Assembly (NCBI GenBank): GCA_039819665.1
Contig: JBCBRM010000016.1
Span: 76,985-140,984 of the forward strand
From: JAWPMV01 sp039819665
GTDB taxonomy: Bacteria; Bacteroidota; Bacteroidia; J057
DNA: 64,000 nt
Direction: 5' to 3'
Shown: positions 1 to 8,345 of the stretch, one piece after another
Numbering within the stretch: position 1 is the stretch's first letter
Layout of the letters: each line of letters begins with the position of its first letter
Notes under the pieces: generated by a model
Told to the model about the DNA's origin: nothing
Database searches by the model: none
The model's input: the letters and a program-made list of their open reading frames with translations, nothing else
Translations under genes and position numbers: made by a program

Positions 1-627
1 GTCGCACGTACCAAAGGGGGTAAACAAAGTGACGAGAAGGAGCTAAAAAAAATCGCTGGATATATCAGAGAAAAGCTTGAGCTTAGGGAGGAAGATATCC
101 TACTTGATCTTTGCTGTGGGAATGGTATGCTGAGCAAAAAGCTTTCACCTTTTGTGAAAGAATTATTGGGCGTTGATTTCTCAGAGCCACACATTGAAAT
201 CGCACGGCAGCACTTCATCGCTCCAAATAGCATGTTTCTGAGAGGAGACGCCACCCAATTAAGCCTGGTAACCGAAAAATCTTTCGATAAAATCAATCTC
301 TATTTCTCTTTCCAATACTTCGACAGCTATAAACTGGGAGAGCTAGTCGTACAAGAAATGGCTGAACGGCTAAAGACTGGCGGAAAGATTTTAATTGGAG
401 ACGTGCCCGATAGAGAAAGACTTTCTGTTTTCTATCCTCGCATGCTTGACCGATTTCGCTATCAGCTAGCCAGGTTGAGAGGAAGAGATCAAATGGGAAA
501 GTTCTGGAGCGAAACAGAAATGAAAAAGATCGCAACTAGCTGCGGACTCCAAATCCAAAAACTCCAGCAACCTGCCGACTTCCTATATCAGCATTACCGC
601 TCGGATTATCTTTTGTGGAAAGAATAG
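1..627 (+). CDS. Class I SAM-dependent methyltransferase (5' end outside window)
   Basis: The frame is open from base 1, so the start lies upstream and only about 208 codons are seen. Visible residues 34-42 read LLDLCCGNG, the glycine-rich SAM-binding motif I of Rossmann-fold methyltransferases. GVDFSEPHIEIAR follows with the acidic residue that normally binds the ribose hydroxyls, then GDATQL as the adenine-contacting region. The substrate cannot be told; the C-terminal half (ERLKTGGKILIGDV) is the usual post-motif strand. An ATG at 127 falls inside motif I and cannot be the real start. The gene converges on the MBL hydrolase, with a hairpin terminator between them. Confidence 0.85.
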   Translation, partial: VARTKGGKQSDEKELKKIAGYIREKLELREEDILLDLCCGNGMLSKKLSPFVKELLGVDFSEPHIEIARQHFIAPNSMFLRGDATQLSLVTEKSFDKINLYFSFQYFDSYKLGELVVQEMAERLKTGGKILIGDVPDRERLSVFYPRMLDRFRYQLARLRGRDQMGKFWSETEMKKIATSCGLQIQKLQQPADFLYQHYRSDYLLWKE

Positions 628-741
628 TATAATTGAAATTACTATCACCGTACCCATTATTTTCACAGGCGGCGCTGGCTCTCAAAATTCGGTGAGAGGG
701 GTGGACAAGCGTGATGGATTTAGAATTTTGACAGTTTTTGC

Positions 742-767
742 GCCACTTTTTTGCAGAAAAAAGTGGC
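742..767. terminator. Bidirectional hairpin terminator between convergent genes
   Basis: GCCACTTTTTT (742-752) pairs perfectly with AAAAAAGTGGC (757-767) across a 4-base loop. The arms give a T-run on either strand, so it can serve both the methyltransferase on the plus strand and the MBL gene on the minus strand. Confidence 0.75.
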
Positions 768-774
768 TGCCCCT

Positions 775-1431
775 CTATAAACTCCCTTGACTATACGCCA
801 ACATAAAATAATTCGTCTTTTTTTCTACCCCTACAGAAGTTTCAGGACCATGACCTGGCCAAACCACTACATCGTCCCCAAGCGGAACAACTTTCTCAAA
901 AATACTTTCCATCAAAATCTCCATAGAACCACCCGGAAGATCCACACGTCCAATACTCCCCTGAAAAAGCACATCACCAGAAAAAAGGTTTTTACTTTCT
1001 TTATGGTAAAAACTTATATGACCAGGAGAATGACCAGGAGTAAAGTAGACTTTCAGTTCTAAATCTCCTACAGTGAGCATATCTCCATCATCCACCAATT
1101 GATCGGGAGCGGGTGAAGGAACAACCGAAAGCCCCATCATACTTGCATACCCAGGCACAGAATCCAGCTCAGCTTTTACCTTCTCATGTGTAATGAAAGG
1201 AATATCGAAAGTCTTCTTGACAAAATCATTACCTAGCATGTGGTCAATATGCCCGTGAGTATTGAGCAAATAAATAGGTTTCAGGCCAGAAGAAGTAATA
1301 TAATCTCTCAATTGAGCTTGTTCCTCCTGCGTATAACAACCAGGATCAATGATCGCGCAATTTCCATTCTGATCAGAGATCACGTAGGTATTTTCCTGAT
1401 ACGGATTGAAGGTAAATTGCTGTATTTCCAT
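775..1431 (-). CDS. MBL-fold metallo-hydrolase, glyoxalase II-like
   Basis: Start chosen at 1431 (MEIQQFTF) because the 16 codons upstream do not belong to the fold. The 218 aa protein has the zinc motif HxHxDH (H59, H61, D63, H64), then FTPGHSPGH, a GD pair in LFSGDVLF, and a terminal PGHGPET with the last metal histidine. This order is that of hydroxyacylglutathione hydrolase-like and persulfide-dioxygenase-like MBL proteins. It lacks the C-terminal helical domain of true glyoxalase II, so it belongs to the short YcbL-like group of thioester hydrolases. No signal peptide, probably cytoplasmic. It is divergent from the OmpA-like gene. Confidence 0.85.
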   Translation of the reverse strand: MEIQQFTFNPYQENTYVISDQNGNCAIIDPGCYTQEEQAQLRDYITSSGLKPIYLLNTHGHIDHMLGNDFVKKTFDIPFITHEKVKAELDSVPGYASMMGLSVVPSPAPDQLVDDGDMLTVGDLELKVYFTPGHSPGHISFYHKESKNLFSGDVLFQGSIGRVDLPGGSMEILMESIFEKVVPLGDDVVVWPGHGPETSVGVEKKTNYFMLAYSQGSL

Positions 1432-1533
1432 TGTTAAATATTTCTTAATTCGTGTTTGACATATGCCTAATTCCCGCACAAGTTACAGGAATTTCCTATA
1501 TTACCCGCCGATAAGAAATCACTGACCCATTTT

Positions 1534-2052
1534 ATGAATTATCCAGTAGTGAAGGTCTCTTTTAAGTTCCCTCAAAATTTCAAAGCGGCACTTTTGATCG
1601 TTATGGGGCTGAGTCTTCACCTTAGTATCTTTGCTCAACCTGAGCCGGCTGCTGCCGAAGCTCAGGGAGCTAGTAGGGGTGCCGGAGCTGGTACCTTAGA
1701 TACCCGCTTGTCCACCATAAATTATAAGTCTGGGGTTATCAGCCTGGATGAGACTGCGAAAGAGGAGTTGGACTACGTTTTACAACTATTCAAACTCAAT
1801 CCCAATCTTATTCTGGCCGTACAGGGACACTCAGATGATCAGGGAAATATTGGTCGACACAATTATCTTTCCCAATACAGAGCCTGGCTGGCATGGGCTT
1901 ATCTGGTTTCCAGAGGAGTTCCCCACCATCAGATCAGCTATTATGGATTTGGGTATCGCAAACCCAAAGTTCAAGGCGTGGATAGCAAATCAAGAAAAGA
2001 AAACCGGAGAGTAGAAATCCATGTGGTGCTTCCGGACAATCCGGATGAATGA
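1534..2052 (+). CDS. OmpA-family peptidoglycan-binding domain protein
   Basis: 172 aa with an N-terminal hydrophobic segment (about residues 15-34) ending in a plausible AQP cleavage site, so exported to the periplasm or outer membrane. The region from about residue 70 is an OmpA C-terminal domain: VQGHSDDQGN, then LSQYRAWLAWAYLVSRGV, the YYGFGYRKP strand, and NRRVEIHVV, which carries the arginine of the NxRR(V)E signature. There is no beta-barrel part, so it is a stand-alone Pal-like binder. A low-complexity Ala/Gly linker precedes the domain. It converges on the Rieske gene with 2 bases between stops. Confidence 0.8.
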   Translation: MNYPVVKVSFKFPQNFKAALLIVMGLSLHLSIFAQPEPAAAEAQGASRGAGAGTLDTRLSTINYKSGVISLDETAKEELDYVLQLFKLNPNLILAVQGHSDDQGNIGRHNYLSQYRAWLAWAYLVSRGVPHHQISYYGFGYRKPKVQGVDSKSRKENRRVEIHVVLPDNPDE

Positions 2053-2054
2053 TT

Positions 2055-2405
2055 TCAAAAAGGCCACCATCTACGCTTTCGCTTTTTGACTTTGATCCAC
2101 AATTGGCCCTTTTCCTCTTTTACAGGATAAGTATCAATAAAATAGCCTCCGCTCTGGGACTGGCCCGTCTTTAGGTCGAAACCGAATCTGTGCCAGGGAC
2201 AAAGAATTTGATCCCCTTCCAATTTCCCAGCAAATAAAGGACCTCCTGCATGAGGACATTTTCCATCCAATGCATACCAGTTGCCCTCTTTGTTAATAAT
2301 ACATAGGGTTTTTCGGCCCAAAGTACCCTTTCCTATGTAATTTGCACCCGAAAATGAAGACTTATCCGGAGATAGATCATGTAAACTTTGCCACTCGTGG
2401 TTCAT
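2055..2405 (-). CDS. Rieske 2Fe-2S domain protein
   Basis: 116 aa, essentially only a Rieske domain. The ligands are complete: C50-x-H52 (KCPHAGG) and C69-x2-H72 (CPWHRFGF), as in the ferredoxin components of dioxygenases and in the small NirD-like family. No membrane anchor and no oxygenase partner next door, so it is more likely a soluble electron carrier. The C-terminus is very basic (KKRKRRWWPF). Its start lies only 16 bases from the promoter-like element of the divergent SpoIIE gene. Confidence 0.85.
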   Translation of the reverse strand: MNHEWQSLHDLSPDKSSFSGANYIGKGTLGRKTLCIINKEGNWYALDGKCPHAGGPLFAGKLEGDQILCPWHRFGFDLKTGQSQSGGYFIDTYPVKEEKGQLWIKVKKRKRRWWPF

Positions 2406-2420
2406 TCACTCAAGTTTTTA

Positions 2421-2428
2421 TACCTTTG
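2421..2428 (+). promoter_or_regulatory. Putative Bacteroidota -7 element
   Basis: TACCTTTG matches the TAnnTTTG -7 consensus of Bacteroidota sigma-A promoters. It lies 18 bases before the TTG start of the SpoIIE-type gene. No clear -33 TTTG is seen at the expected distance. Confidence 0.45.
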
Positions 2429-2445
2429 ATATTCTAATTTACGAT

Positions 2446-4503
2446 TTGAAGCCCAAGATTCTTAATGGCATATTGATCACCATTTCGCTCCTCTTTTGGT
2501 TGCTGATCCTCATCTTCCAAATGGCGGAACATGTGGCTGCGCAATTTCCGGTAGCGCAAATGGTAGTTGGAATCGACGAACTCTGGTACAGATTCGCCCT
2601 GGTTGCCTTCTTTGCCGTAAATAGTCTGCTAATAAGCAGGATCTTCTCAAATATCCGAAAATTGCATGTCACCACCCTCTTGTGGCGACTATTTTTGATT
2701 GGCATGATAGGGGTTACCTTTATCATGATCATCACCTTTGCCAATAAAGCTAGCGCAAAGTTGCTGACCTACCCTTATTTAAAAGCCATCTATTACACCA
2801 TTGGGCTTTATGCAATCCTTATATATTTCCTTTCAGCACTCTTTATATACAGGCGCTTTATCCTCTATCCTCGTACCCGCCGTAAACTCTATGCATGGCG
2901 TGTATTTATGGGATTGGTCCTCTTTTCTTTACTGCTGACTTTCTTTGCAAACACTCCAGGCATTGTGATTCTGGTGCTGGGATGTTATGCAGTCTATATC
3001 ATAGTATCTCTCCTCATTAGTGCCAATGTGAGATGGATCTCATACCTCAATTTCAACCAGAAACTGAGAGCACTGGGGTTATCCGTAATGATGCTGATTG
3101 TTGATATTACGTATATCATAGCAGCTGTGCGTCTCCCTGCTCAAATGGGACTGCAACTGGATGTAACCCTGATCTTCTTGAATTTCATTGTTATTTTCAG
3201 CCTGATTTATACCACTTTCTCCATTTTGGTTCTCTTCTTTAACCTACCTACTTCTTCTGTCTTTGAAAGGCAGGGAGTAGAAATGGCTTCTTTCAGTAAA
3301 ATCAATCAGGCTATTCAGAGCAACCTGGATTTCACCGAGATCATGAATACCCTTCTGGATGTAACCATGATGTCCAGCAATGCAAAAGCAGGTTGGGTTG
3401 AGAATATTACAGAGGAAACGCATAAATCGGAGATTACCATCTGCAAAAAAATTACCAAACAGGATATAGAGGAAATCTTCCAACATGGAAGTCTCACTGA
3501 AAAAATTGTCCAGGACCAACGAGCACTTTATATCCGAAACCTAAAAAAATATAAAGGGCTGAGATCGAGTAGCAGTCGCTTCCGTTCTATGCTTGTCGTC
3601 CCTATCGTTTCCAGCAGCCAAACCTATGGGGCTCTTTATTTGGTAAATGAACTGGAAAATGGATTTGAAGAAGTAGGCTTAGAGTCTGCCAGAAAATATG
3701 CGGAGCAAGCAGGTATTGCCCTGGAAAATGCCAGCTTGCTCAAAAACTCCATTGAAGTAGAAAGGTATCAGGAGCAATTGAAAATCGCGACTGAAGTGCA
3801 AAGCAAATTGCTACCCAGTCAGATGCCCTATTCAGAAAACATCGATTTTGCTGCGAAATATGATAACGCTTATGAAGTTGGAGGGGATTATTTTGATCTG
3901 GCCCAACCTTCAGAGGATATTTTTAGGATCGCGATAGGAGATGTCTCAGGAAAAGGTACTACAGCAGCCTTTTACATGGCCGAGGTCAAAGGAATTTTTC
4001 ATGCCCTTTCCCAACTAGAGTTGAGTGTTAAGGATTTTATTCTCGCAGCGAACAAAGCCGTTTCCGCCTGTTTGCAAAAAGGCTTCTTTGTAACCCTCAC
4101 TTACCTGGAAGTCAATCTAAAAAAGAGAAAAATAGAATTTATCCGTGCCGGACATTGCCCGGCGTTTTTCTACAATAAAGAAGAAGACAGAATTTGTCGA
4201 TTTAAGGAAGGCACTCTGGGTTTAGGGATCAATCGAACCGACAAATTCGCCAACTTTATTAACAAGACTGAAAATCTGGCTTATAAGCCGGGTGATGTAC
4301 TGGCTTTATATACAGATGGAATCATAGAAGCCAGAAATATGGATAAGGAAGAATATGGCTATGATCGATTCGAAGAAATTTTACTCCAAAACAAAGATAA
4401 ATCGGCAGAAGAAATCGCCGAATCCATCGTTAGTAGTGTAAAATCTTTCGTCCATGGAGAGCTTCAGGATGACTACACAGTGCTTATCCTGAAATTTAAA
4501 TAG
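2446..4503 (+). CDS. Membrane-bound SpoIIE/RsbU-type PP2C phosphatase with GAF domain
   Basis: 685 aa from a TTG start; no in-frame ATG lies upstream, and starting later would delete the first membrane helix. About residues 1-270 hold several hydrophobic helices, residues about 275-440 a GAF-like domain (MLVVPIVSSSQTYGALYLVN), and about 465-685 a PPM/SpoIIE phosphatase. Catalytic motifs seen are VGGDYFDL, IGDVSGKGTTAA and LYTDGIIEARN, with the metal-binding aspartates. Family knowledge: such enzymes dephosphorylate STAS anti-anti-sigma factors in partner-switching cascades. The STAS and kinase genes follow immediately, making a full module. The signal sensed by the membrane and GAF parts is unknown. 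Confidence 0.88.
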   Translation: MKPKILNGILITISLLFWLLILIFQMAEHVAAQFPVAQMVVGIDELWYRFALVAFFAVNSLLISRIFSNIRKLHVTTLLWRLFLIGMIGVTFIMIITFANKASAKLLTYPYLKAIYYTIGLYAILIYFLSALFIYRRFILYPRTRRKLYAWRVFMGLVLFSLLLTFFANTPGIVILVLGCYAVYIIVSLLISANVRWISYLNFNQKLRALGLSVMMLIVDITYIIAAVRLPAQMGLQLDVTLIFLNFIVIFSLIYTTFSILVLFFNLPTSSVFERQGVEMASFSKINQAIQSNLDFTEIMNTLLDVTMMSSNAKAGWVENITEETHKSEITICKKITKQDIEEIFQHGSLTEKIVQDQRALYIRNLKKYKGLRSSSSRFRSMLVVPIVSSSQTYGALYLVNELENGFEEVGLESARKYAEQAGIALENASLLKNSIEVERYQEQLKIATEVQSKLLPSQMPYSENIDFAAKYDNAYEVGGDYFDLAQPSEDIFRIAIGDVSGKGTTAAFYMAEVKGIFHALSQLELSVKDFILAANKAVSACLQKGFFVTLTYLEVNLKKRKIEFIRAGHCPAFFYNKEEDRICRFKEGTLGLGINRTDKFANFINKTENLAYKPGDVLALYTDGIIEARNMDKEEYGYDRFEEILLQNKDKSAEEIAESIVSSVKSFVHGELQDDYTVLILKFK

Positions 4504-4539
4504 AACAAAAATTCAAAACATTTCGTAATAATTGCATAG

Positions 4540-4881
4540 ATGGAGATAAAAACGGTAAAGCACCCTCAGTACACGACGGTGATCCCGGTAGGAGATATAG
4601 ATGCGAACTCTTCAGTCGATCTGGATCAGGCAGTTGGAGAGTTACTAGAGGGAGGAGAAAGCAACATTCATATCAGCTGTAAGGAAGTCCCTTACATTTC
4701 CAGTGCTGGTTTAGGAGTTTTTATCTCGAAACTTGATGAAATTACCGCTCTAGAAGGTGATTTGGTTTTATCAGGTATGCGAGAAAACGTATTCGAGGCG
4801 TTTAATTTACTTGGTCTCCATCAGTTGGTCCGTATTTTTGAAAATGAAGTAGACGTAGAAAAATACTTTAGCCAAGAATGA
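4540..4881 (+). CDS. STAS-domain anti-sigma factor antagonist
   Basis: 113 aa, a single STAS domain of the SpoIIAA/RsbV type. The phosphorylation loop reads YISSAGLG; by alignment with SpoIIAA, Ser55 is the expected phospho-acceptor, while the preceding Asp of the classic DSSGLG motif is Ser here and the following Ser is Ala. It lies 36 bases after the phosphatase gene and overlaps the kinase gene by four bases (ATGA), pointing to translational coupling. Inferred role: when dephosphorylated by the upstream phosphatase it binds the RsbW-like kinase and releases that protein's own target. Confidence 0.88.
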   Translation: MEIKTVKHPQYTTVIPVGDIDANSSVDLDQAVGELLEGGESNIHISCKEVPYISSAGLGVFISKLDEITALEGDLVLSGMRENVFEAFNLLGLHQLVRIFENEVDVEKYFSQE

Positions 4882-5291
4882 AATCGTATTTAAGGGTTCG
4901 TTGTAACAAGAAATTTCTTGCCACGATTCGCGACTTTGTGAAGGAGAAGCTCGCGGATATGAATATCAATGGCAGAGTTTCCCACCAGATTGTTCTGGCG
5001 GTGGACGAGGCTTGCGCAAATTGTATGATCCATCAACATCAATGCGACAATCTCTCGACCCTTGAAATCAGTATTTATAAAGAAGGCGATACCCTTTACA
5101 CAGAAATAAAAGATCCCGGCAAAGCTTTCCCCATGCATACCTATCAACCCGAACAGCTGCAGGAGATCATCAAAAAAAGGGCAAAGGGAGGGCTCGGTAT
5201 CAGCCTGATACACAAAATTATGGATGAAATTCAAGTCAAACAGGAATCGAATTACTCCCTCTACCGACTCGGGAAAAAACTAGAAGCATGA
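4878..5291 (+). CDS. RsbW/SpoIIAB-like anti-sigma factor serine kinase
   Basis: 137 aa GHKL-fold ATPase. The N box DEACANCMIHQH supplies the catalytic Glu and the Mg-binding Asn; IKDPGKAF is the G1-like box and GGLGISLIHKIMDE the G2 box and helix. Length fits the RsbW family. It starts inside the stop region of the STAS gene. No sigma factor gene is adjacent, so the final target (sigma factor or another effector) is encoded elsewhere or is not a sigma factor. Confidence 0.88.
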   Translation: MKSYLRVRCNKKFLATIRDFVKEKLADMNINGRVSHQIVLAVDEACANCMIHQHQCDNLSTLEISIYKEGDTLYTEIKDPGKAFPMHTYQPEQLQEIIKKRAKGGLGISLIHKIMDEIQVKQESNYSLYRLGKKLEA

Positions 5292-5396
5292 ATCCCCTCC
5301 TCCCAGCCAGATAACAAAATCCTTCCTTAACATACATCTCTCTCTTTTTCCCCTCCTATTCTTTCTTTCCCCATTTCTTTATTAGGCTCAGATTGC

Positions 5397-5404
5397 TAAA
5401 TTTG
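5397..5404 (+). promoter_or_regulatory. Putative -7 element of the PPIase operon
   Basis: TAAATTTG is an exact TAnnTTTG match, 28 bases before the ATG of the first PPIase gene. The upstream -33 position has only TTTC. The 141-base gap 5292-5432 otherwise shows a pyrimidine-rich stretch and nothing else. Confidence 0.5.
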
Positions 5405-5432
5405 CACATTGCAAAAAATCATAGAATAAATT

Positions 5433-7445
5433 ATGGGAATTCGTCTTAGTCGCGTTTTTCTTTCCTTGTTAGTTATATCGCTCCTTTCTATCAGCTGTAA
5501 ATCCAGCAAAAACGGAGTAGTATCAAGCAAAACCCAAACAGAAACTCCAAGTCCCGACCTTTTAAGTTTTGACAAAGGCACGGTAAGTCAGGAAGAATTT
5601 GAACGGGTTTATGCAAAAAATAATGGGGGCCGGGAAGCAGTTGCATCGCATACAAACGAACAATACAGAGAGTACCTCGATCTGTATGTAAAATTTAAAC
5701 GTAAAGTTTTCGAAGCCGAAGATCTCGGTTTGGATGAAACACCTGCATTTAAACAGGAGTTTGAAACCTATCGCAAACAATTGGTCAAACCTTATCTTTC
5801 AGCCAAGGAAGTAGAGGATAGGCTGGTGAAAGAAGCTTATGACCGTTCCCAATACATCGTCAATGCAGCTCATCTGCTCATAGGAGCAAAAGAAAATGCA
5901 AGTCCGAGTGATACCCTTAGGGTTTACAATAAAATACAGGCCATTAGGGACTCCATTTTATCAGGGCAAAAGACCTTCGAAGAAATGGCTATTGCCTATT
6001 CCGAAGATCCATCTGCCAAACAAAACAAAGGAGATCTGGGCTACTTCACTGTATTCGAAATGGTATATCCTTTCGAAAATGCAGCCTTTAATACTGAGCC
6101 TGGAAGCGTTTCAACTCCTGTACGTACCCGTTTTGGATACCACCTGCTCAAGGTTAAGGATAAGAAAGAGAATATTGGTAAAAAGCAGGTAGCACATATT
6201 ATCGTCCGAACCGGAGATCGTTATTCTGCAAAAAATGAAAATGAAGCTCAGGAAAAAGTCAATGAAATTCATGAAAAGCTCAATAGTGGAGCTGATTTTA
6301 CGACCCTGGCCAAGCAATATTCAGATGATCCGGCTTCCTCTGCTAAAGGAGGAGATCTCGGAACCGGAAGATTATTGCCGGAAATGGAAGAGTGGAAGAT
6401 CAAGCTTAGCGAAGGCCAGCATTCAAAGCCCTTTAAAACTCGCTTTGGTTGGCATATCCTCAAAGTTACTAATGTTGAAAAGGTAAAATCTTTTGAAGAG
6501 TCAGAAGCGACTTTAAAGCAAAGAATCTCTCGCGATAGCCGTTCTCAATTGGGAAGAGTGGCACTCATCAACCGCATAAAAAGAGAAAATAAGTACGAAT
6601 TTGATCAAGTTGCTTTTGAAAACTTTAGCGCAAATCTCGATCAGAATTTCCCAAGAGGAAGTTGGCGCCCGGATTCTGCTCAGGAAGCTATGAGAGATCT
6701 GGTTATTATCAGGTTAAATGGAGGAGAACAGACCTACTCGGTGGGTGATTTAACTGACTACTATATCAAAGCGCGGCCTCGCAAACCGGGCATGACTCCT
6801 CAGGCGGCGGCCAAGGAAGTTTACAATAGTTTTGCCGAGGAAAAACTTATGGCCTATGAGGAAAGTCAACTTCCTAAGAAAAATCCAGAATTCAGACATC
6901 TCCTTCAGGAGTACAGAGACGGGATTCTTCTCTTTACCTTGATGGAACAAAAAGTTTGGAAAAAAGCCGTAGAAGATACTACCGGACTTAAGACTTATTA
7001 TGAAGAGAACAAAGAGCTTTTTCATAAGGATAAAACCATAGATGTAAAAGAATATAGAACTACCGACCAGAATGCGATTAATCAGGTAAACGCCTATCTG
7101 GCTGAAGGTAAAGCAGATGAGTACATCGACTCTTTGTTAAATCAGAGTTCAAAACTTACCTTACGTATTATAAATCAGACCTATGAGACCGGAGATGAGA
7201 ACATCCCAACCTCTATGTTTGACAAAGAACTAGGTCAAAAAAGCGACATAATCGGAGAAAATAACTTCTATCGTATCCTTGTGTTAGTTTCAAAAAACGA
7301 AGCGGGAGTTCCTCCGTTTAATAAGGTTAAGTCTGAAGCAATTACCCGTTATCAGGACCACCTTGAAAAGACCTGGTTAGACGAACTGGCAATAAAATAC
7401 CCAGTAAAGATAGATGAAGAGGTATTCAGTAAATTATATAAGTAG
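5433..7445 (+). CDS. Periplasmic parvulin-type peptidyl-prolyl isomerase, lipoprotein
   Basis: 670 aa. The N-terminus is a lipoprotein signal with lipobox LLSISC (Cys22). Two parvulin domains are seen, about residues 139-240 (AAHLLIG, then AYSEDPSAKQNKGDLG and FGYHLLKV) and about 248-345 (VAHIIVR, QYSDDPASSAKGGDLG, FGWHILKV). The N-terminal helical segment and the long C-terminal half fit a SurA/PpiD-like chaperone. It is first of a three-gene chaperone cluster followed by moxR and overlaps the next gene by 32 bases. Inferred role: folding of outer-membrane and secreted proteins. Confidence 0.88.
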   Translation: MGIRLSRVFLSLLVISLLSISCKSSKNGVVSSKTQTETPSPDLLSFDKGTVSQEEFERVYAKNNGGREAVASHTNEQYREYLDLYVKFKRKVFEAEDLGLDETPAFKQEFETYRKQLVKPYLSAKEVEDRLVKEAYDRSQYIVNAAHLLIGAKENASPSDTLRVYNKIQAIRDSILSGQKTFEEMAIAYSEDPSAKQNKGDLGYFTVFEMVYPFENAAFNTEPGSVSTPVRTRFGYHLLKVKDKKENIGKKQVAHIIVRTGDRYSAKNENEAQEKVNEIHEKLNSGADFTTLAKQYSDDPASSAKGGDLGTGRLLPEMEEWKIKLSEGQHSKPFKTRFGWHILKVTNVEKVKSFEESEATLKQRISRDSRSQLGRVALINRIKRENKYEFDQVAFENFSANLDQNFPRGSWRPDSAQEAMRDLVIIRLNGGEQTYSVGDLTDYYIKARPRKPGMTPQAAAKEVYNSFAEEKLMAYEESQLPKKNPEFRHLLQEYRDGILLFTLMEQKVWKKAVEDTTGLKTYYEENKELFHKDKTIDVKEYRTTDQNAINQVNAYLAEGKADEYIDSLLNQSSKLTLRIINQTYETGDENIPTSMFDKELGQKSDIIGENNFYRILVLVSKNEAGVPPFNKVKSEAITRYQDHLEKTWLDELAIKYPVKIDEEVFSKLYK

Positions 7446-8316
7446 CAGGGTTAGAAACAACCTTTTGTGCTTCCTTGCCGTCTTGTTTTCGGTGTATGGG
7501 ACGGGATGTGATTCTGTTAGCCAACCCGGCAAGGATGTCTTGGCACGTTATGGAGGCAATCAATTGTTGAGGGAAGAAATAGATTTCTTCATGCCCGAAG
7601 ATTTGCAAAATGCTGATAGTGCCCGTTATGCTGAGCAATATATTGACAAGTGGATTCGGAGGCAGACAATTAAAGAGGAAGCAAAGAAAGAAATTGAGGA
7701 TCTGGATAAGAAGTTACAATTTGCCCTTGACAATTATGAGGCAGAATTGGTTGCCAGCGAATTTGCCAAGCATTTGATCGAGTCAAAAGCTCAACAGATT
7801 CGAGTAACCGAGGGCGATATTCTCAACCATTACACCAAATATCCAGAGCGTTTTGTCAGCAATGGAAATTTTTACCAGTTCTTCTACGTGCGAACCATTT
7901 TGCCCAACCAATACAAGCTACAGAATCTGATGAGAAGTGATGAACCGGAGAAAATTGAAGAGCTTAGACAATGGGCAAAGGATAATGCCAATGAATGGCG
8001 CCTTGACAGTTCCTATGTACAGGATTCTGAACTGGATCGCATTTCAAAAGGTTATTATTTCGGAAATATCAGAAAGGCCAATACAAAAACGCCTTATGTA
8101 TATAGCAGCAAAGAAGGAAAACAAACCAATTTCCATTTCTTTCGCATGCTGCAAGTAATAGAGCCGGGGGATCAGCTTCCCCTAAGAATAGTTCGGGACA
8201 GGATCATCAGCAGCATCAAAAACCAAACGATCAATACGATGATCCAACAAACCGAAGCCCGACTTATCGAGGCTGCCAGAAAATCGAATAAGATTAAAAT
8301 CTTTGATGAGGAATAA
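7414..8316 (+). CDS. Lipoprotein of the SurA-like cluster lacking a PPIase domain
   Basis: 300 aa with a lipobox around VYGTGC (Cys32). The rest is helical and charged, with SurA-like N-terminal chaperone character (LLREEIDFFMPEDL, a long Glu/Lys helix, then an EGDILNHYTKYPERF segment like the hinge before a parvulin domain), but no recognisable parvulin motif follows. The ATG at 7414 overlaps the previous gene by 32 bases, consistent with coupling. In Bacteroidota such a middle gene commonly separates two PPIase genes; I infer a chaperone or scaffold partner. Exact function unknown. Confidence 0.7.
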   Translation: MKRYSVNYISSRVRNNLLCFLAVLFSVYGTGCDSVSQPGKDVLARYGGNQLLREEIDFFMPEDLQNADSARYAEQYIDKWIRRQTIKEEAKKEIEDLDKKLQFALDNYEAELVASEFAKHLIESKAQQIRVTEGDILNHYTKYPERFVSNGNFYQFFYVRTILPNQYKLQNLMRSDEPEKIEELRQWAKDNANEWRLDSSYVQDSELDRISKGYYFGNIRKANTKTPYVYSSKEGKQTNFHFFRMLQVIEPGDQLPLRIVRDRIISSIKNQTINTMIQQTEARLIEAARKSNKIKIFDEE

Positions 8317-8345
8317 GTGATATCCCCATCGCATAACAGACATTT

